Below are positions 45,710 through 56,157 of a DNA stretch of 64,000 nucleotides, in pieces. Made by a program: the position numbers and the translations under genes. Positions within the stretch are counted from its first letter, which is position 1. Each line of letters opens with the position of its first letter. Origin of the DNA: Tolumonas osonensis (lineage in GTDB: Bacteria; Pseudomonadota; Gammaproteobacteria; Enterobacterales; Aeromonadaceae); assembly GCF_014202415.1 (NCBI RefSeq), contig NZ_JACHGR010000003.1:304834-368833 (forward strand), written 5' to 3'. A model generated the notes under the pieces. That model was not told where the DNA came from. It saw only the letters and a program-made list of their open reading frames with translations, and ran no database searches.

Positions 45710-46327
45710 TTATTCAAACCAAATCAGAATCACACACAATGCCGTCAATACGCCCATGACGCGGTTCCAGAACATCCAGGCCTGCGGGGTTGTTAGCCAT
45801 TGCCCGACTTTGACACCAAACAGTGCCCACAATGAGCTGGTTTTCAGACAGACCAGAAAGAAGACCACCAGCACCCACAGTACAGACGACCAGTAGCGTT
45901 CGCCCAGCAAAGTAAAACTGCCAATCGCCGAGATACACATCAGCCAGGCTTTCGGATTCATAAACTGAAATAACACCGCCTGATGAAAACGCCACGGCCG
46001 CATACCTTGCGCCGGAGAAGATGCGGTGTTGTCCGGCATCCCGGCAGTGGCAATCTTCCAGGCCAGATAAAGCAGATAAGCCGAGCCACCGAGTTTCATC
46101 GCCAGATGCAATACCGGCCATTGCTGGAACATCGAGCCGACACCCAGCGCCATGATCGCCAGCATGCAGACCAGTCCGCCGCAGATACCGAAAATATGGG
46201 CTACCGAGCGGGAAAAACCGAAGCGGGCACCGGAACTGGTCAGCATGACGTTATTCGGCCCCGGCGTAACACAGGTGATCCACGCAAAACCGGTCAGCGA
46301 TAAAAAAAGCCCCATTTCCATTGTCAT
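45710..46327 (-). CDS. LysE/RhtB-family amino acid exporter
   Basis: Inner-membrane exporter of about 205 residues with six hydrophobic segments. The N-terminal TGFAWITCVTPGPNNVMLTSSGARFGF is the LysE/RhtB signature (PGPNN). Substrates in the family are amino acids such as threonine, homoserine, lysine or cysteine; the sequence does not tell which. It is transcribed divergently from a MocR-type regulator, with a perfect palindrome (46341-46356) 14 bases before its start, so it is very likely that regulator's target. Start 46327 or 46321 are both possible. Confidence 0.9.
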   Translation of the reverse strand: MTMEMGLFLSLTGFAWITCVTPGPNNVMLTSSGARFGFSRSVAHIFGICGGLVCMLAIMALGVGSMFQQWPVLHLAMKLGGSAYLLYLAWKIATAGMPDNTASSPAQGMRPWRFHQAVLFQFMNPKAWLMCISAIGSFTLLGERYWSSVLWVLVVFFLVCLKTSSLWALFGVKVGQWLTTPQAWMFWNRVMGVLTALCVILIWFE

Positions 46328-46340
46328 TATCCCCAACAAA

Positions 46341-46356
46341 ATTGTATCGATACAAT
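46341..46356. promoter_or_regulatory. Perfect palindrome ATTGTATCGATACAAT, likely operator
   Basis: A 16-base perfect palindrome in the 118-base divergent region between the LysE-type exporter and the MocR-type regulator. Its symmetry and place suggest the binding site of the GntR/MocR dimer, or of another dimeric regulator. Confidence 0.65.
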
Positions 46357-46445
46357 TAATGAAATTTGCCCGAAATTGACTACATAAGTGTCTTAATTCA
46401 CGTTATATTGACGACAATCAGCGGATCAACAGGTTTATTGTCACC

Positions 46446-47834
46446 ATGACAATCTGGACACCACAACTTTCCGGACAAGGTCCCCTCTATCGTCAGCTCG
46501 CTCAGGCTATTGGTCAGGCAATTGAACAGGGCGAGTTACGTCCCGGACAACGCTTACCCACCCACCGTGCGTTAGCCGATCAGCTCGGAGTGACCGTAGG
46601 AACCATTACCCGTGCTTACAGTGAAGCGGAACATCATGGCTGGGTCAGCGCACGTGTCGGCGCCGGTACTTATGTCCGCGAAGAGGCCGACGAGCCGGCG
46701 CTGAACTGGCATATCCGTCAGCCGGATCCGGAGCGGATCGAGCTATGGCAAAACCTGCCGATCCTGCAGGATCGACAAAGCGCCTTCCGGGAGGCTGTTG
46801 AACAACTGCTGGCAACCCCGGGCCGTATCAACGAGCTGATGGAATACAGCTCCGTGAACGGTGAGTTATCGCAGCGAGAGATTGTCTGTCAGTGGCTGCA
46901 AAAATATGGCTTTCAAACCGCGCAGCCTGAGCGGCTTTTTTTCAGTTTTGGCTCTCAAAATGGATTGTTACTGGCATTAATGGCCTGTGGTGCGATCGGT
47001 GAAACCGTGCTGTGCGAAGGGCTTACCTATCCCGGACTCAGTACCATCTCGCACTCTTTGCGCATTCAGCTGAAAGGGCTGGCCATGGATGAGGAAGGCA
47101 TTCTGCCTCAGGCACTGGAAAAAGCCTGCCAGAGCGGTAATTACCGGACGCTGTATCTGATCCCGACTGTCCATAATCCGACCACCGCAACCATGAGCCT
47201 GACCCGGCGTCAGGAGATCCTCGCGTTGTGTGAACGCTTTCAGCTGACGGTGATTGAAGATGATGTGCATGGCATTTTGCCGGAGAAACGCCTGCCCGCA
47301 CTGGTAGATCTGGCCCCGGAGCGTGTGATCCATCTGGGTAGCTTTGCCAAAAACACCAGTGCCGGGCTGCGACTTGGCTATATGCTGGTGCCGGCCAGTC
47401 TGCATGCAGCCATGGGAATCGCGGTACGTGGTTCAAGCTGGATGATCACACCACTGATGATTGAGCTCACTTGCCAGTGGTTACACTCCGGACAAGCCGA
47501 TCGCATGTTACTGCATCAGCGTAAAACCCTGCGGGAACGCGGTGAATTGCTGCGCCACCATCTGGGACAATTTCATGTACAGTATCAGGAAGGCGGTATG
47601 CACGCCTGGCTTCCCCTGCCTGCTCACTGGCGTTGTCAGGCATTTGTGCAAGCAGCCCACCAGCATGGCATCGGCGTCGCCGGCGCCGAGTTCTTTGCGG
47701 CAGCACATTATCCCTCTCCGCAGGCGGTTCGTTTATCGATCAGCCATCCAGCCGACAATATTTCGCTGGATAAAGCATTACGGCAACTGCGAGAATTACT
47801 GGATAGTGAACCCACGCCGCAGTGGGTGATATGA
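46446..47834 (+). CDS. MocR-type (GntR/aminotransferase) transcriptional regulator
   Basis: A 462-residue fusion of an N-terminal winged GntR helix-turn-helix domain (about 1-75; GQRLPTHRALADQLGVTVGT) with an aminotransferase class I fold. PLP binding appears intact: HNPTTATMS and the Schiff-base Lys in HLGSFAKNTSAGLRLGY. Such proteins sense PLP-amino acid adducts and often control vitamin B6 or amino-acid transport genes. It resembles the E. coli YdcR group. The divergent LysE-type gene is its probable target. Confidence 0.9.
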   Translation: MTIWTPQLSGQGPLYRQLAQAIGQAIEQGELRPGQRLPTHRALADQLGVTVGTITRAYSEAEHHGWVSARVGAGTYVREEADEPALNWHIRQPDPERIELWQNLPILQDRQSAFREAVEQLLATPGRINELMEYSSVNGELSQREIVCQWLQKYGFQTAQPERLFFSFGSQNGLLLALMACGAIGETVLCEGLTYPGLSTISHSLRIQLKGLAMDEEGILPQALEKACQSGNYRTLYLIPTVHNPTTATMSLTRRQEILALCERFQLTVIEDDVHGILPEKRLPALVDLAPERVIHLGSFAKNTSAGLRLGYMLVPASLHAAMGIAVRGSSWMITPLMIELTCQWLHSGQADRMLLHQRKTLRERGELLRHHLGQFHVQYQEGGMHAWLPLPAHWRCQAFVQAAHQHGIGVAGAEFFAAAHYPSPQAVRLSISHPADNISLDKALRQLRELLDSEPTPQWVI

Positions 47835-47843
47835 GGTCAAAAC

Positions 47844-48077
47844 ATGATTATCCCCTGGCAACAACTGTCACCGGAAACATTGAATAACCTGATTGAGTCT
47901 TTCGTTTTACGTGAAGGCACCGATTATGGCGAACACACATTTACGCTGGCAGAAAAAGTCGCGCAGATTCATCAGCAGTTAGAACGTGGGGATGTGGTGA
48001 TTTTATATAGCGAACTACATGAATCGGTAACAATCGCGCCAAAGGAGACTATCCAGACATCTGGCGATGTTACATAA
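47844..48077 (+). CDS. yheU: YheU family protein (UPF0270)
   Basis: A 77-residue cytosolic protein of the UPF0270 family with unknown function. [31 protein letters not shown] and the [11 protein letters not shown] segment match E. coli YheU. It lies nine bases after the MocR-type gene, so co-transcription is possible, and is followed by crp; in E. coli yheU also lies near crp. Confidence 0.92.
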   Translation: MIIPWQQLSPETLNNLIESFVLREGTDYGEHTFTLAEKVAQIHQQLERGDVVILYSELHESVTIAPKETIQTSGDVT

Positions 48078-48348
48078 ATTTTAAATATGTCGTTGCGGTT
48101 GTAACAAGCGGCTTATTTGCATAAGCATCTCTTGTCATTACTTTTTCCGCACCTTATGCTAGGTCTTTATCACGGGCTTAACGCTCGGGTTTCGTTCATG
48201 ACCCGCCAGATGCAGGCTCGTCTTTGAATTTGAGTCAGTTCCGCCACAGATCCTGTTGTGATGTTTCAATGAACTCAAATCGACAAGAAATAAAAAGAAT
48301 TGCATCACTTTCAACCGTGTTGCATACAGGCGCTCAAGAGGACAGATA

Positions 48349-48987
48349 ATGGTAATCGGCAAACCGCAAAGCGATCCAACACAGGAATGGTTCCTATCTC
48401 ACTGCCATATTCATAAATACCCGGCAAAAAGCACCCTTATCCATGCCGGTGAAAAAGCAGAGACCTTGTATTACATCATCAAAGGTTCTGTGGCAGTGTT
48501 GATCAAGGATGAAGAAGGCAAGGAAATGATTCTGTCTTACCTGAATCAGGGAGACTTTATCGGCGAGCTGGGTCTGTTCGATGAAAGCGAAAACCCGACT
48601 CGTTCAGCGTGGATCCGCGCCAAAACCTCTTGTGAAGTAGCTGAAATCTCCTACAAGAAATTCCGTCAGCTGATCCAGGTTAACCCTGAGATCCTGATGC
48701 GTCTTTCTGCGCAGATGGCTCGCCGTCTGCAGACCACCAGCCAGAAAGTGGGCAATCTGGCCTTCCTGGACGTAACCGGTCGTATCGCGCAGACACTGCT
48801 GAATCTGGCAAAACAACCAGATGCGATGACCCATCCGGACGGTATGCAGATCAAGATCACCCGTCAGGAAATCGGTCAGATCGTGGGTTGCTCCCGTGAA
48901 ACTGTTGGCCGAATTCTGAAGATGCTGGAAGATCAGGAACTGATCACTGCGCATGGTAAAACCATCGTGGTATTCGGTACCCGCTGA
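48349..48987 (+). CDS. crp: cAMP receptor protein CRP
   Basis: Global cAMP-dependent regulator. The 212-residue protein carries the cNMP-binding barrel ([13 protein letters not shown] motif), the dimer helix, and the helix-turn-helix [20 protein letters not shown], essentially identical to E. coli. It has a two-residue insertion near residue 80 ([11 protein letters not shown]). The 271 bases upstream hold no gene and should carry its promoter. GGACAGATAATGG gives a modest ribosome site. Confidence 0.98.
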   Translation: MVIGKPQSDPTQEWFLSHCHIHKYPAKSTLIHAGEKAETLYYIIKGSVAVLIKDEEGKEMILSYLNQGDFIGELGLFDESENPTRSAWIRAKTSCEVAEISYKKFRQLIQVNPEILMRLSAQMARRLQTTSQKVGNLAFLDVTGRIAQTLLNLAKQPDAMTHPDGMQIKITRQEIGQIVGCSRETVGRILKMLEDQELITAHGKTIVVFGTR

Positions 48988-49004
48988 TCAAAATGCACTG
49001 ACAA

Positions 49005-49030
49005 AAAAGGCTGCGATATTGCAGCCTTTT
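49005..49030 (+). terminator. Terminator after crp
   Basis: AAAAGGCTGC-GATATT-GCAGCCTTTTTT, a ten-base stem with T run, between crp and the convergent argD. Confidence 0.88.
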
Positions 49031-49087
49031 TTATTTGTCTGACCCCGCCTTCATACGAAGCGGGGTCATCGAAGCGTACTTTCCGGT

Positions 49088-50314
<1,227 letters not shown>

Positions 50315-50403
50315 TTAACACTGCAAAACCAGGGAAAAGTGAAAATTTAATCAATTAGAATGCATAATATATCACCATGAATGGTGACACCCAACAATAA
50401 ATA

Positions 50404-50982
50404 CTACTGCCGTAGAAAATTCGCCAATAATTCGAGTCCCTGCTCGCTCAGAATGCTTTCAGGATGAAACTGTACACCTTCTACCGGCAAAGTCCGGTGG
50501 CGCAGTCCCATGATTTCCCGAGCTTCCCCTGCTTCCGGCAATGTCCAGGCAGACACTTCGAATACTTCCGGCAAGGTTGCTTCCTCCACCAGCAGGGAAT
50601 GATAACGGGTGACCGTCAGCGGATTATTCAATCCGGTAAAAACACCACGTCCATCATGGCCAATGAGGCTGGTTTTACCATGCATCACTTGCCGCGCGCG
50701 GATCACGTGGCCACCAAACGCCTGTGCAATCGCCTGATGACCAAGGCAAACGCCCAGGATCGGGAGCTCACCGGCAAACCGACGGATCGCATCCAGCGAA
50801 ATCCCCGCTTCATTCGGTGTACAGGGGCCAGGAGAAATCACCAGATGAGAGGGCTTAAGCTGGCTGATTTCTGCCAACGAGATGGCATCATTGCGCCGCA
50901 CTTCAATCTTCGCCCCCAGTTGCCCGAAATACTGCACTAGGTTGTAGGTGAACGAATCGTAGTTATCAATCAGCAGGATCAT
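50404..50982 (-). CDS. pabA: Aminodeoxychorismate/anthranilate synthase glutaminase component
   Basis: Class I glutamine amidotransferase delivering ammonia for folate p-aminobenzoate (or tryptophan) synthesis. The 192-residue protein begins [20 protein letters not shown]; nucleophile Cys79 is in [15 protein letters not shown], and the His-Glu pair is in VQFHPESIL. PabA fits from the argD neighbour and the absence of trp genes; TrpG is the alternative. Start 50982 is set by the family N-terminus and a GGAG site; the longer frame of 261 residues is not supported. Confidence 0.93.
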   Translation of the reverse strand: MILLIDNYDSFTYNLVQYFGQLGAKIEVRRNDAISLAEISQLKPSHLVISPGPCTPNEAGISLDAIRRFAGELPILGVCLGHQAIAQAFGGHVIRARQVMHGKTSLIGHDGRGVFTGLNNPLTVTRYHSLLVEEATLPEVFEVSAWTLPEAGEAREIMGLRHRTLPVEGVQFHPESILSEQGLELLANFLRQ

Positions 50983-51004
50983 GAGTGCTCCGCAGAAGAA
51001 ATAA

Positions 51005-51484
51005 TCAGCCGCAACATTTTTTGTATTTTTTACCGCTCCCGCACGGACACTGATCATTCGGTTTGACCTTGGCTGCGCGGGTATAAGGCAAAAACTCACC
51101 CGTGGTATAAACCCATTCGCCGTCATAACGCACGAACTGAGAACGTTCCAGATGTGGATGTAATCCGGTTTGGTCCCGGTACCAGGCACAGAACGTTACT
51201 TCGCCCTGCTCACCATCAATTCTGGTATCACGGACTTCCAGTTTTTCCCATTTCGCCAGACGGCTTTCTTCTGTTAATTCTGCTTCCGATATCGCAGGCC
51301 GGTTCTCCGGATGCCAGGTAGCCAGAATATATTTCCAGGCATCGCCACGATAAAACGCGGTAAACCGGGAACGCATCAGTTGTTCCGGCGTATCGGCACG
51401 TTTCTCTCCGGCCAATAATGGCTGACAACATTCGTCGTAGCTCTTTTTACTACCGCAAGGACACAATTCAGTGCTGGATGACAT
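51005..51484 (-). CDS. ychJ: YchJ family protein with two SEC-C motifs
   Basis: A 159-residue protein of the UPF0225/YchJ family. Zinc-binding SEC-C motifs flank it at both ends: [13 protein letters not shown] near residue 8 and [13 protein letters not shown] at the C-terminus, with an NTF2-like middle ([18 protein letters not shown]). Function is unknown. It lies 22 bases upstream of pabA in the same direction. Confidence 0.92.
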   Translation of the reverse strand: MSSSTELCPCGSKKSYDECCQPLLAGEKRADTPEQLMRSRFTAFYRGDAWKYILATWHPENRPAISEAELTEESRLAKWEKLEVRDTRIDGEQGEVTFCAWYRDQTGLHPHLERSQFVRYDGEWVYTTGEFLPYTRAAKVKPNDQCPCGSGKKYKKCCG

Positions 51485-51634
51485 GACGTTTCCTGAAATA
51501 CCGATAAAAACATTATGTTAACACAGCACTGTTTTTCCCTCAGATTCATGCTGCAAGATTTTTCCTGCCAACCGGTCTAAATCAGGAAAAATAAACTACG
51601 CTTGGAACATAAGATACATGTCAGGAGCATTACC

Positions 51635-52375
51635 ATGCCGTCTTATCTGACATTACAGGTTCGGGGCAGAACATTTGTAGCCGGTGACCTGCATGGCTGC
51701 TTATCCCCGTTGCAGTCCATATTGAAACAGGTACATTTTTCTGCCGAACAGGGAGACGTTTGCGTTTTGCTGGGCGACCTGACTGATCGCGGACCAGATA
51801 GCCCGGGGTGTCTGAAGTTACTCGATCAACCCGGATTTTACGCGATTCAGGGCAATCACGAACAGATGTGCTGTGCGGCCTGGCGACAAGAATCACTGGC
51901 AGAATATTGCTGGATCAGAAATGGCGGCAACTGGTTTTATGAACTGCCACCGGACGAACAGCAAAGAGTGAAAGAATACTGGCAACCCAGGCTGGAACAA
52001 TTACCACTGGCCATTGACCTGATCACAGCCGACAACGTGCATCTAGGTATCTGTCATGCAGATCCGGTCTTCAACGACTGGCAAGAATTATTAACCGCAT
52101 TAGACGAATACAAACTAAAAAAACGAGAGGATCTGATAGAGAAACTGGTCTGGTCAAGGGAACGGATTTCGCTGGCGAATAAAACCGAATTGCTTTCCGA
52201 TGCTTACCACATCAAAGGCATAGACTGGTGCGTCATGGGACACACGCCTATCCGCCCGACCCCATTCAGAAAAGGCAACTGTATCTGGCTCGACAGCGGT
52301 GCGGTCTTTCCCGGAGGATATCTCAGCGTATTAGAAATCGGCAAAGAACTGCATTGTTATCAGGCCGGCTCGTAA
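51635..52375 (+). CDS. PP1-like serine/threonine phosphatase (PrpA/PrpB type)
   Basis: A 246-residue metallophosphatase. The core motifs GDLHGC, GDLTDRGP and GNHEQM give the bimetal site, and the later His residues appear in GICHADP and MGHTPIRPT. This pattern matches bacterial PrpA/PrpB, which act on phosphoproteins in stress signalling; substrates cannot be deduced. Start 51635 follows CAGGAG at good spacing. No neighbour suggests an operon. Confidence 0.87.
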   Translation: MPSYLTLQVRGRTFVAGDLHGCLSPLQSILKQVHFSAEQGDVCVLLGDLTDRGPDSPGCLKLLDQPGFYAIQGNHEQMCCAAWRQESLAEYCWIRNGGNWFYELPPDEQQRVKEYWQPRLEQLPLAIDLITADNVHLGICHADPVFNDWQELLTALDEYKLKKREDLIEKLVWSRERISLANKTELLSDAYHIKGIDWCVMGHTPIRPTPFRKGNCIWLDSGAVFPGGYLSVLEIGKELHCYQAGS

Positions 52376-52393
52376 CCGCCGGCCTATCGCCAA

Positions 52394-53719
52394 TCAGTTA
52401 GCCTGAGCTAACGCTGCCGGTTCCTGACGTCCCTGCAGCAACAACCAGCCACCAACGGCAACACCAACACAGCACAAACTGATGACATAGTAACAAGGTG
52501 CCATCGGCTCATTCTTCAGCCATAACGCCACCAGCATCGGTGTTAATCCGCCAAAAATCGCATAGGCCAAATTATAGGAAAACGAAAGACCGGAGAAACG
52601 GATGGCTGGTGGAAATGCATTCACCATGACATAAGGTACTGCGCCCACGATACCGACAAAGAAACCGACTAACGGATACAGCACAGGCAACAATGATGGA
52701 TCTGCCACCACGCCATGATAAAAAACATAGGCCGACACGGCGAGCCCCAGACTGCCACCAATAAAAATCAGACCACTACTAAAACGATCACTCAGCCAGC
52801 CGAAGAAAATACAGCCAATTGTCAGCGTTACAATGGCCAGCGAATTAGCCTGTAATGCCTCAGTAGGTGCAATTGCCAACTGTTTCTGCAGATACGTCGG
52901 TGTCATCAGAATGACAACCACAATCGCTGCAGACAATAACCAGGTCAGTAGCATAGAGATCACGACTTCCGCTTTACTGTTGCCCAGCACCTGCTTCAGT
53001 GGCAATCCATCTACCAGCTCTTTTCTGGCTTTCATTTCTGTGAAAATCGGTGTTTCCTCCAGCCAACGGCGCAACATCATGGCACACAAACCAAAAACGC
53101 CACCTAACAGGAACGGAATACGCCAGCCCCATGCCAGTATCTCGGCTTGAGTCAGTATGGTATTCAATGCTGTGGCCACCAGCGAGCCCAGCAGAATACC
53201 GGCGGTCAAACCTGCCGTCAGTGTACCGCAGGCATAACCAACACGCCGGGTTGGTACATGTTCCGAAACAAAGACCCACGCCCCCGGAACTTCCCCTCCA
53301 ATCGCGGCCCCTTGTAAAATACGCAGAATAAGCAAACCAACCGGGGCAATCACACCCACCACGTCATACGTGGGTAACAAGCCCATCAACAGCGTAGGAA
53401 GAGCCATCAGCAATATACTGAGATTGAACATCTTCTTCCGGCCAAACAGATCGCCGAAATGCGCCATGATGATGCCGCCCAGCGGACGGGCCAGATAACC
53501 GGCAGCAAAAATCCCGTAAGTCTGAAACTGGCGCAACCATTCCGGGATATCGGCCGGAAAGAAATGCTGACTGACAACCGCAGCCAGAAAAACAAAGATA
53601 ATAAAATCGTAGAACTCCAGCGCTCCACCTAAAGCTGCCAGCGACAGCGTTTTATAGTCGTTACTATTCAGCGGACGATGTTCCGCGCTGGCCGATATTG
53701 ATGACAGATCTTGTGACAT
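52394..53719 (-). CDS. MHS-family (major facilitator) transporter
   Basis: A 441-residue 12-helix symporter of the metabolite:H+ symporter family. Signature elements are LGGALEFYDFIIFVFLAAVVS and the loop 2-3 motif GDLFGRKKMF, with RILQGAAIGGEVPGAWVFVSEH. E. coli relatives carry proline/betaine, alpha-ketoglutarate or citrate-type compounds; the substrate is not determined here. A CRP-like site lies 122 bases upstream, in the region shared with rraA, which suggests catabolite control. Confidence 0.88.
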   Translation of the reverse strand: MSQDLSSISASAEHRPLNSNDYKTLSLAALGGALEFYDFIIFVFLAAVVSQHFFPADIPEWLRQFQTYGIFAAGYLARPLGGIIMAHFGDLFGRKKMFNLSILLMALPTLLMGLLPTYDVVGVIAPVGLLILRILQGAAIGGEVPGAWVFVSEHVPTRRVGYACGTLTAGLTAGILLGSLVATALNTILTQAEILAWGWRIPFLLGGVFGLCAMMLRRWLEETPIFTEMKARKELVDGLPLKQVLGNSKAEVVISMLLTWLLSAAIVVVILMTPTYLQKQLAIAPTEALQANSLAIVTLTIGCIFFGWLSDRFSSGLIFIGGSLGLAVSAYVFYHGVVADPSLLPVLYPLVGFFVGIVGAVPYVMVNAFPPAIRFSGLSFSYNLAYAIFGGLTPMLVALWLKNEPMAPCYYVISLCCVGVAVGGWLLLQGRQEPAALAQAN

Positions 53720-53841
53720 GGCTCCCTCACAGCATAAATGTGCAAAATCCTTCTAACGGAAGCTACAAATTCGCAATAAAACATGAAAACAAACATTTTT
53801 AATGCTCTGCAACCTTCACCTTGATTAAACACCTATGACAG

Positions 53842-53857
53842 AGTGATGACAATCACA
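53842..53857. promoter_or_regulatory. Possible CRP site
   Basis: AGTGA-TGACAA-TCACA: the right half is a perfect CRP half-site and the left differs by one base, with six-base spacing. It lies between the divergent MHS transporter and rraA genes. A functional role is inferred. Confidence 0.55.
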
Positions 53858-53996
53858 TTTATCCGCTAAATCAGGTATTCAGCCAGCACCGCTGGTCGTT
53901 TTTCTGTCATACCAGTCAATTCTGCATGGTTCAGCTTTGCTTTCCCCGGTTGCATCCTTATACTGCTAGTAAGGTCAATACGTTGGACTCATCATC

Positions 53997-54482
53997 ATGG
54001 AATACAATACCTCCCAGCTTTGTGACATTTACCAGGACCAAGTCGATGTGGTCGAACCGATGTTCAGCACTTTCGGCGGGCGCTCCTCATTCGGTGGTCA
54101 GGTAACCACGATTAAATGTTTTGAGGCAAATGGCATTATCCGCCAGGTTGTCAAAGAAAATGGCGTAGGCCGGGTGCTGTTAATTGATGGTGGTGGATCC
54201 TTACGCCGCGCACTGATTGATGCAGATATTGCAGCTACCGCCGCCGATAACGGTTGGGAAGGGATCATCTGCTACGGTTCGGTCCGCGAAGTGGATGCGC
54301 TGGCCGAGCTGGAAATTGGTATTCAGGCGCTTGCTTCAATTCCTGTCGGTGCGGATGATGAAGATACCGGTGACAGCGAACTACCGGTGAATTTTGGTGG
54401 AGTCACTTTCCTGCCGGAAGATCATATCTACGCGGATACCACAGGGATTATTCTGTCACCAGAACCGCTGGATATTGAATAG
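53997..54482 (+). CDS. rraA: Ribonuclease E inhibitor RraA
   Basis: Trimeric protein that binds RNase E and RhlB and restrains mRNA decay. The 161-residue sequence ([49 protein letters not shown]) matches E. coli RraA closely. It precedes the zapB gene in convergent orientation; an rraA-zapB pair is usual in gammaproteobacteria. Confidence 0.96.
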   Translation: MEYNTSQLCDIYQDQVDVVEPMFSTFGGRSSFGGQVTTIKCFEANGIIRQVVKENGVGRVLLIDGGGSLRRALIDADIAATAADNGWEGIICYGSVREVDALAELEIGIQALASIPVGADDEDTGDSELPVNFGGVTFLPEDHIYADTTGIILSPEPLDIE

Positions 54483-54494
54483 CAGAGACAAATA

Positions 54495-54520
54495 AAAACG
54501 CCGGATTGTTCCGGCGTTTT
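54495..54520. terminator. Bidirectional terminator between rraA and zapB
   Basis: AAAACGCCGGA-TTGT-TCCGGCGTTTT, an 11-base stem with T runs on both sides of a convergent pair. Confidence 0.9.
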
Positions 54521-54525
54521 TATTT

Positions 54526-54735
54526 TCAGTTATCGCTGTTCATCTGATCCATTTTGCCCAGCAGAGAACGCAAACGTTCCTGCCATGCCTGATGCTCGTT
54601 ACGTAAATTCTGATTTTCTTCTTTTAATTGCTGGTTTTGGGCACGAAGCTCATCCAATTCCATTTTCAATAAAGTAATGCCATCCACCGCAGATTGGATT
54701 TTCGCTTCCAGCTGTTCTAAAACTTCAAAAGACAT
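54526..54735 (-). CDS. zapB: Cell division protein ZapB
   Basis: Abundant small coiled-coil factor that bridges ZapA/FtsZ and the nucleoid linker MatP. The 69-residue protein is almost entirely coiled coil ([39 protein letters not shown]), as in the family. Confidence 0.95.
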   Translation of the reverse strand: MSFEVLEQLEAKIQSAVDGITLLKMELDELRAQNQQLKEENQNLRNEHQAWQERLRSLLGKMDQMNSDN

Positions 54736-54845
54736 AACACACCTATATACTATTCTGCCTGTAGCAGATGAATTTATTTAGGCGGCTAGAATAGTCTGCT
54801 AATGCCAGCGATACAACCTCTGACGCCCAAAGCCTGAACAGGCGG

Positions 54846-56120
54846 TTACAAATAACACCAGATATACAACGCATACAATCCTGTTAGCCAGAGCCACTCT
54901 TTCACCGCATACCCGATATTCCAGATCAGCATATTCCAGGCTTTGACCCGATAACAGGCAATCAAAGCCAGATTGGCACCGGATAACGGTGTGGCGCCGG
55001 TTGCCAGTCCCCAGGAAAATAAAAAGGTCATACCGAGCAAAGAGGGATCAGGGTGCAAATGCCACAGCAATGGCGCCAGACTGGAGGTCATAATGATCGG
55101 ATGCACACCGAGATATGCAATTAACAGAATAACCAGTGTCACGACGGACGCTTCCAGCACTCCATAATGCCGGATATAGACAAACAACCCTTCCGGTGAC
55201 CAGATTTGCGTTAAGCCATGGATCCCCGCAGCCAACAAGCCAGCGCCCAGAAATAACACCACCTGACTTCCCATTGACGGGAAACGTTCTGTCACTTGCC
55301 GTTTTAATGCCGATGTCATATCCCGTTTCGGCATGAGGGCGATTGATATCAGCGGTGCCATCAGCGCAATAACGCCCGTGATTGTCACCGTCGGCCATAT
55401 CCATTTACCCGCCAGTACTGCTAACGATAACAACACCGGCAGACGCAGTGTCTGTAAGCGTAAAGGATAGCCCTCAAATGAATGAATGCCGCCCCGCCAG
55501 ACATCCCAGGTCGTGATCAGCATGGCCCCAAAAGCTGCCAGCAGGCCGAATGGCAAAATCCGGGAAAATTGCATTCCCGGCGCATACGTCAGCGCAACAG
55601 CCATCGCGATAAAGAAGGGAGACCAGTAAGCGGCGCCGCAGTATATGCGGTTCAGGATAATAATTTGCCGGCGTTCCAGCGTGCCGTTCTTCGCCAGTTT
55701 ATCGCCAACAACAAACAGTACCGACATATTAATGACCGCACCAAGAAAACTCACACCCAGCAACGAACTGAACAACCCTTTCCAGCCTGTCCAGTTTGAC
55801 TCTTCTTTTTCACCCAAGGCCGCAGTGACCAGGTTCAGAGTGCTTACCCCGGTAAACAGAGCAACCATATCAATATTAGGCAGAAACAGCTCTTTCGCGC
55901 TAAAAGCCACCCCATTGAACCAGCCAAAAATCAGCAGTAAGAACGCAGCACTATAAAGAATGGCACACTGCCGACGGGCAGCTTTATCCAGACGAGGCCC
56001 CAGTAAAATTGCCGAGCACCAGGCCAGCGTGGCGGCAGGCCAGGGAGAAAACCCGAAAAAAAGATAGCCCAGGTAGCATCCCCACATTCCCAGCAATAAC
56101 ACACCCGCTACCGGCTTCAT
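54846..56120 (-). CDS. Unrecognised polytopic membrane protein
   Basis: I do not recognise this 424-residue protein. It has about 11-12 hydrophobic stretches spread along the whole length, with short polar loops, and a C-terminal half with FSWGLATGATPLSGANLALIA, reminiscent of ion-transporter-superfamily helix hairpins (a Gly/Ala/Ser-Pro-rich motif). N-terminal-half loops carry charged residues (ALGEKEESNW). The likely role is a secondary transporter, but this is inference. It is co-directional with cysE (37-base gap), so it may be in the same transcript. Confidence 0.7.
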   Translation of the reverse strand: MKPVAGVLLLGMWGCYLGYLFFGFSPWPAATLAWCSAILLGPRLDKAARRQCAILYSAAFLLLIFGWFNGVAFSAKELFLPNIDMVALFTGVSTLNLVTAALGEKEESNWTGWKGLFSSLLGVSFLGAVINMSVLFVVGDKLAKNGTLERRQIIILNRIYCGAAYWSPFFIAMAVALTYAPGMQFSRILPFGLLAAFGAMLITTWDVWRGGIHSFEGYPLRLQTLRLPVLLSLAVLAGKWIWPTVTITGVIALMAPLISIALMPKRDMTSALKRQVTERFPSMGSQVVLFLGAGLLAAGIHGLTQIWSPEGLFVYIRHYGVLEASVVTLVILLIAYLGVHPIIMTSSLAPLLWHLHPDPSLLGMTFLFSWGLATGATPLSGANLALIACYRVKAWNMLIWNIGYAVKEWLWLTGLYALYIWCYL

Positions 56121-56157
56121 GACACCTCCATTGAAGAAAACGGGGCATACGCCCCGT

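Noticed and set aside
48078..48348. Possible small ORFs upstream of crp
   Set aside because: Antisense or unsupported frames in what should be the crp promoter region; I also saw no clean CRP operator there.
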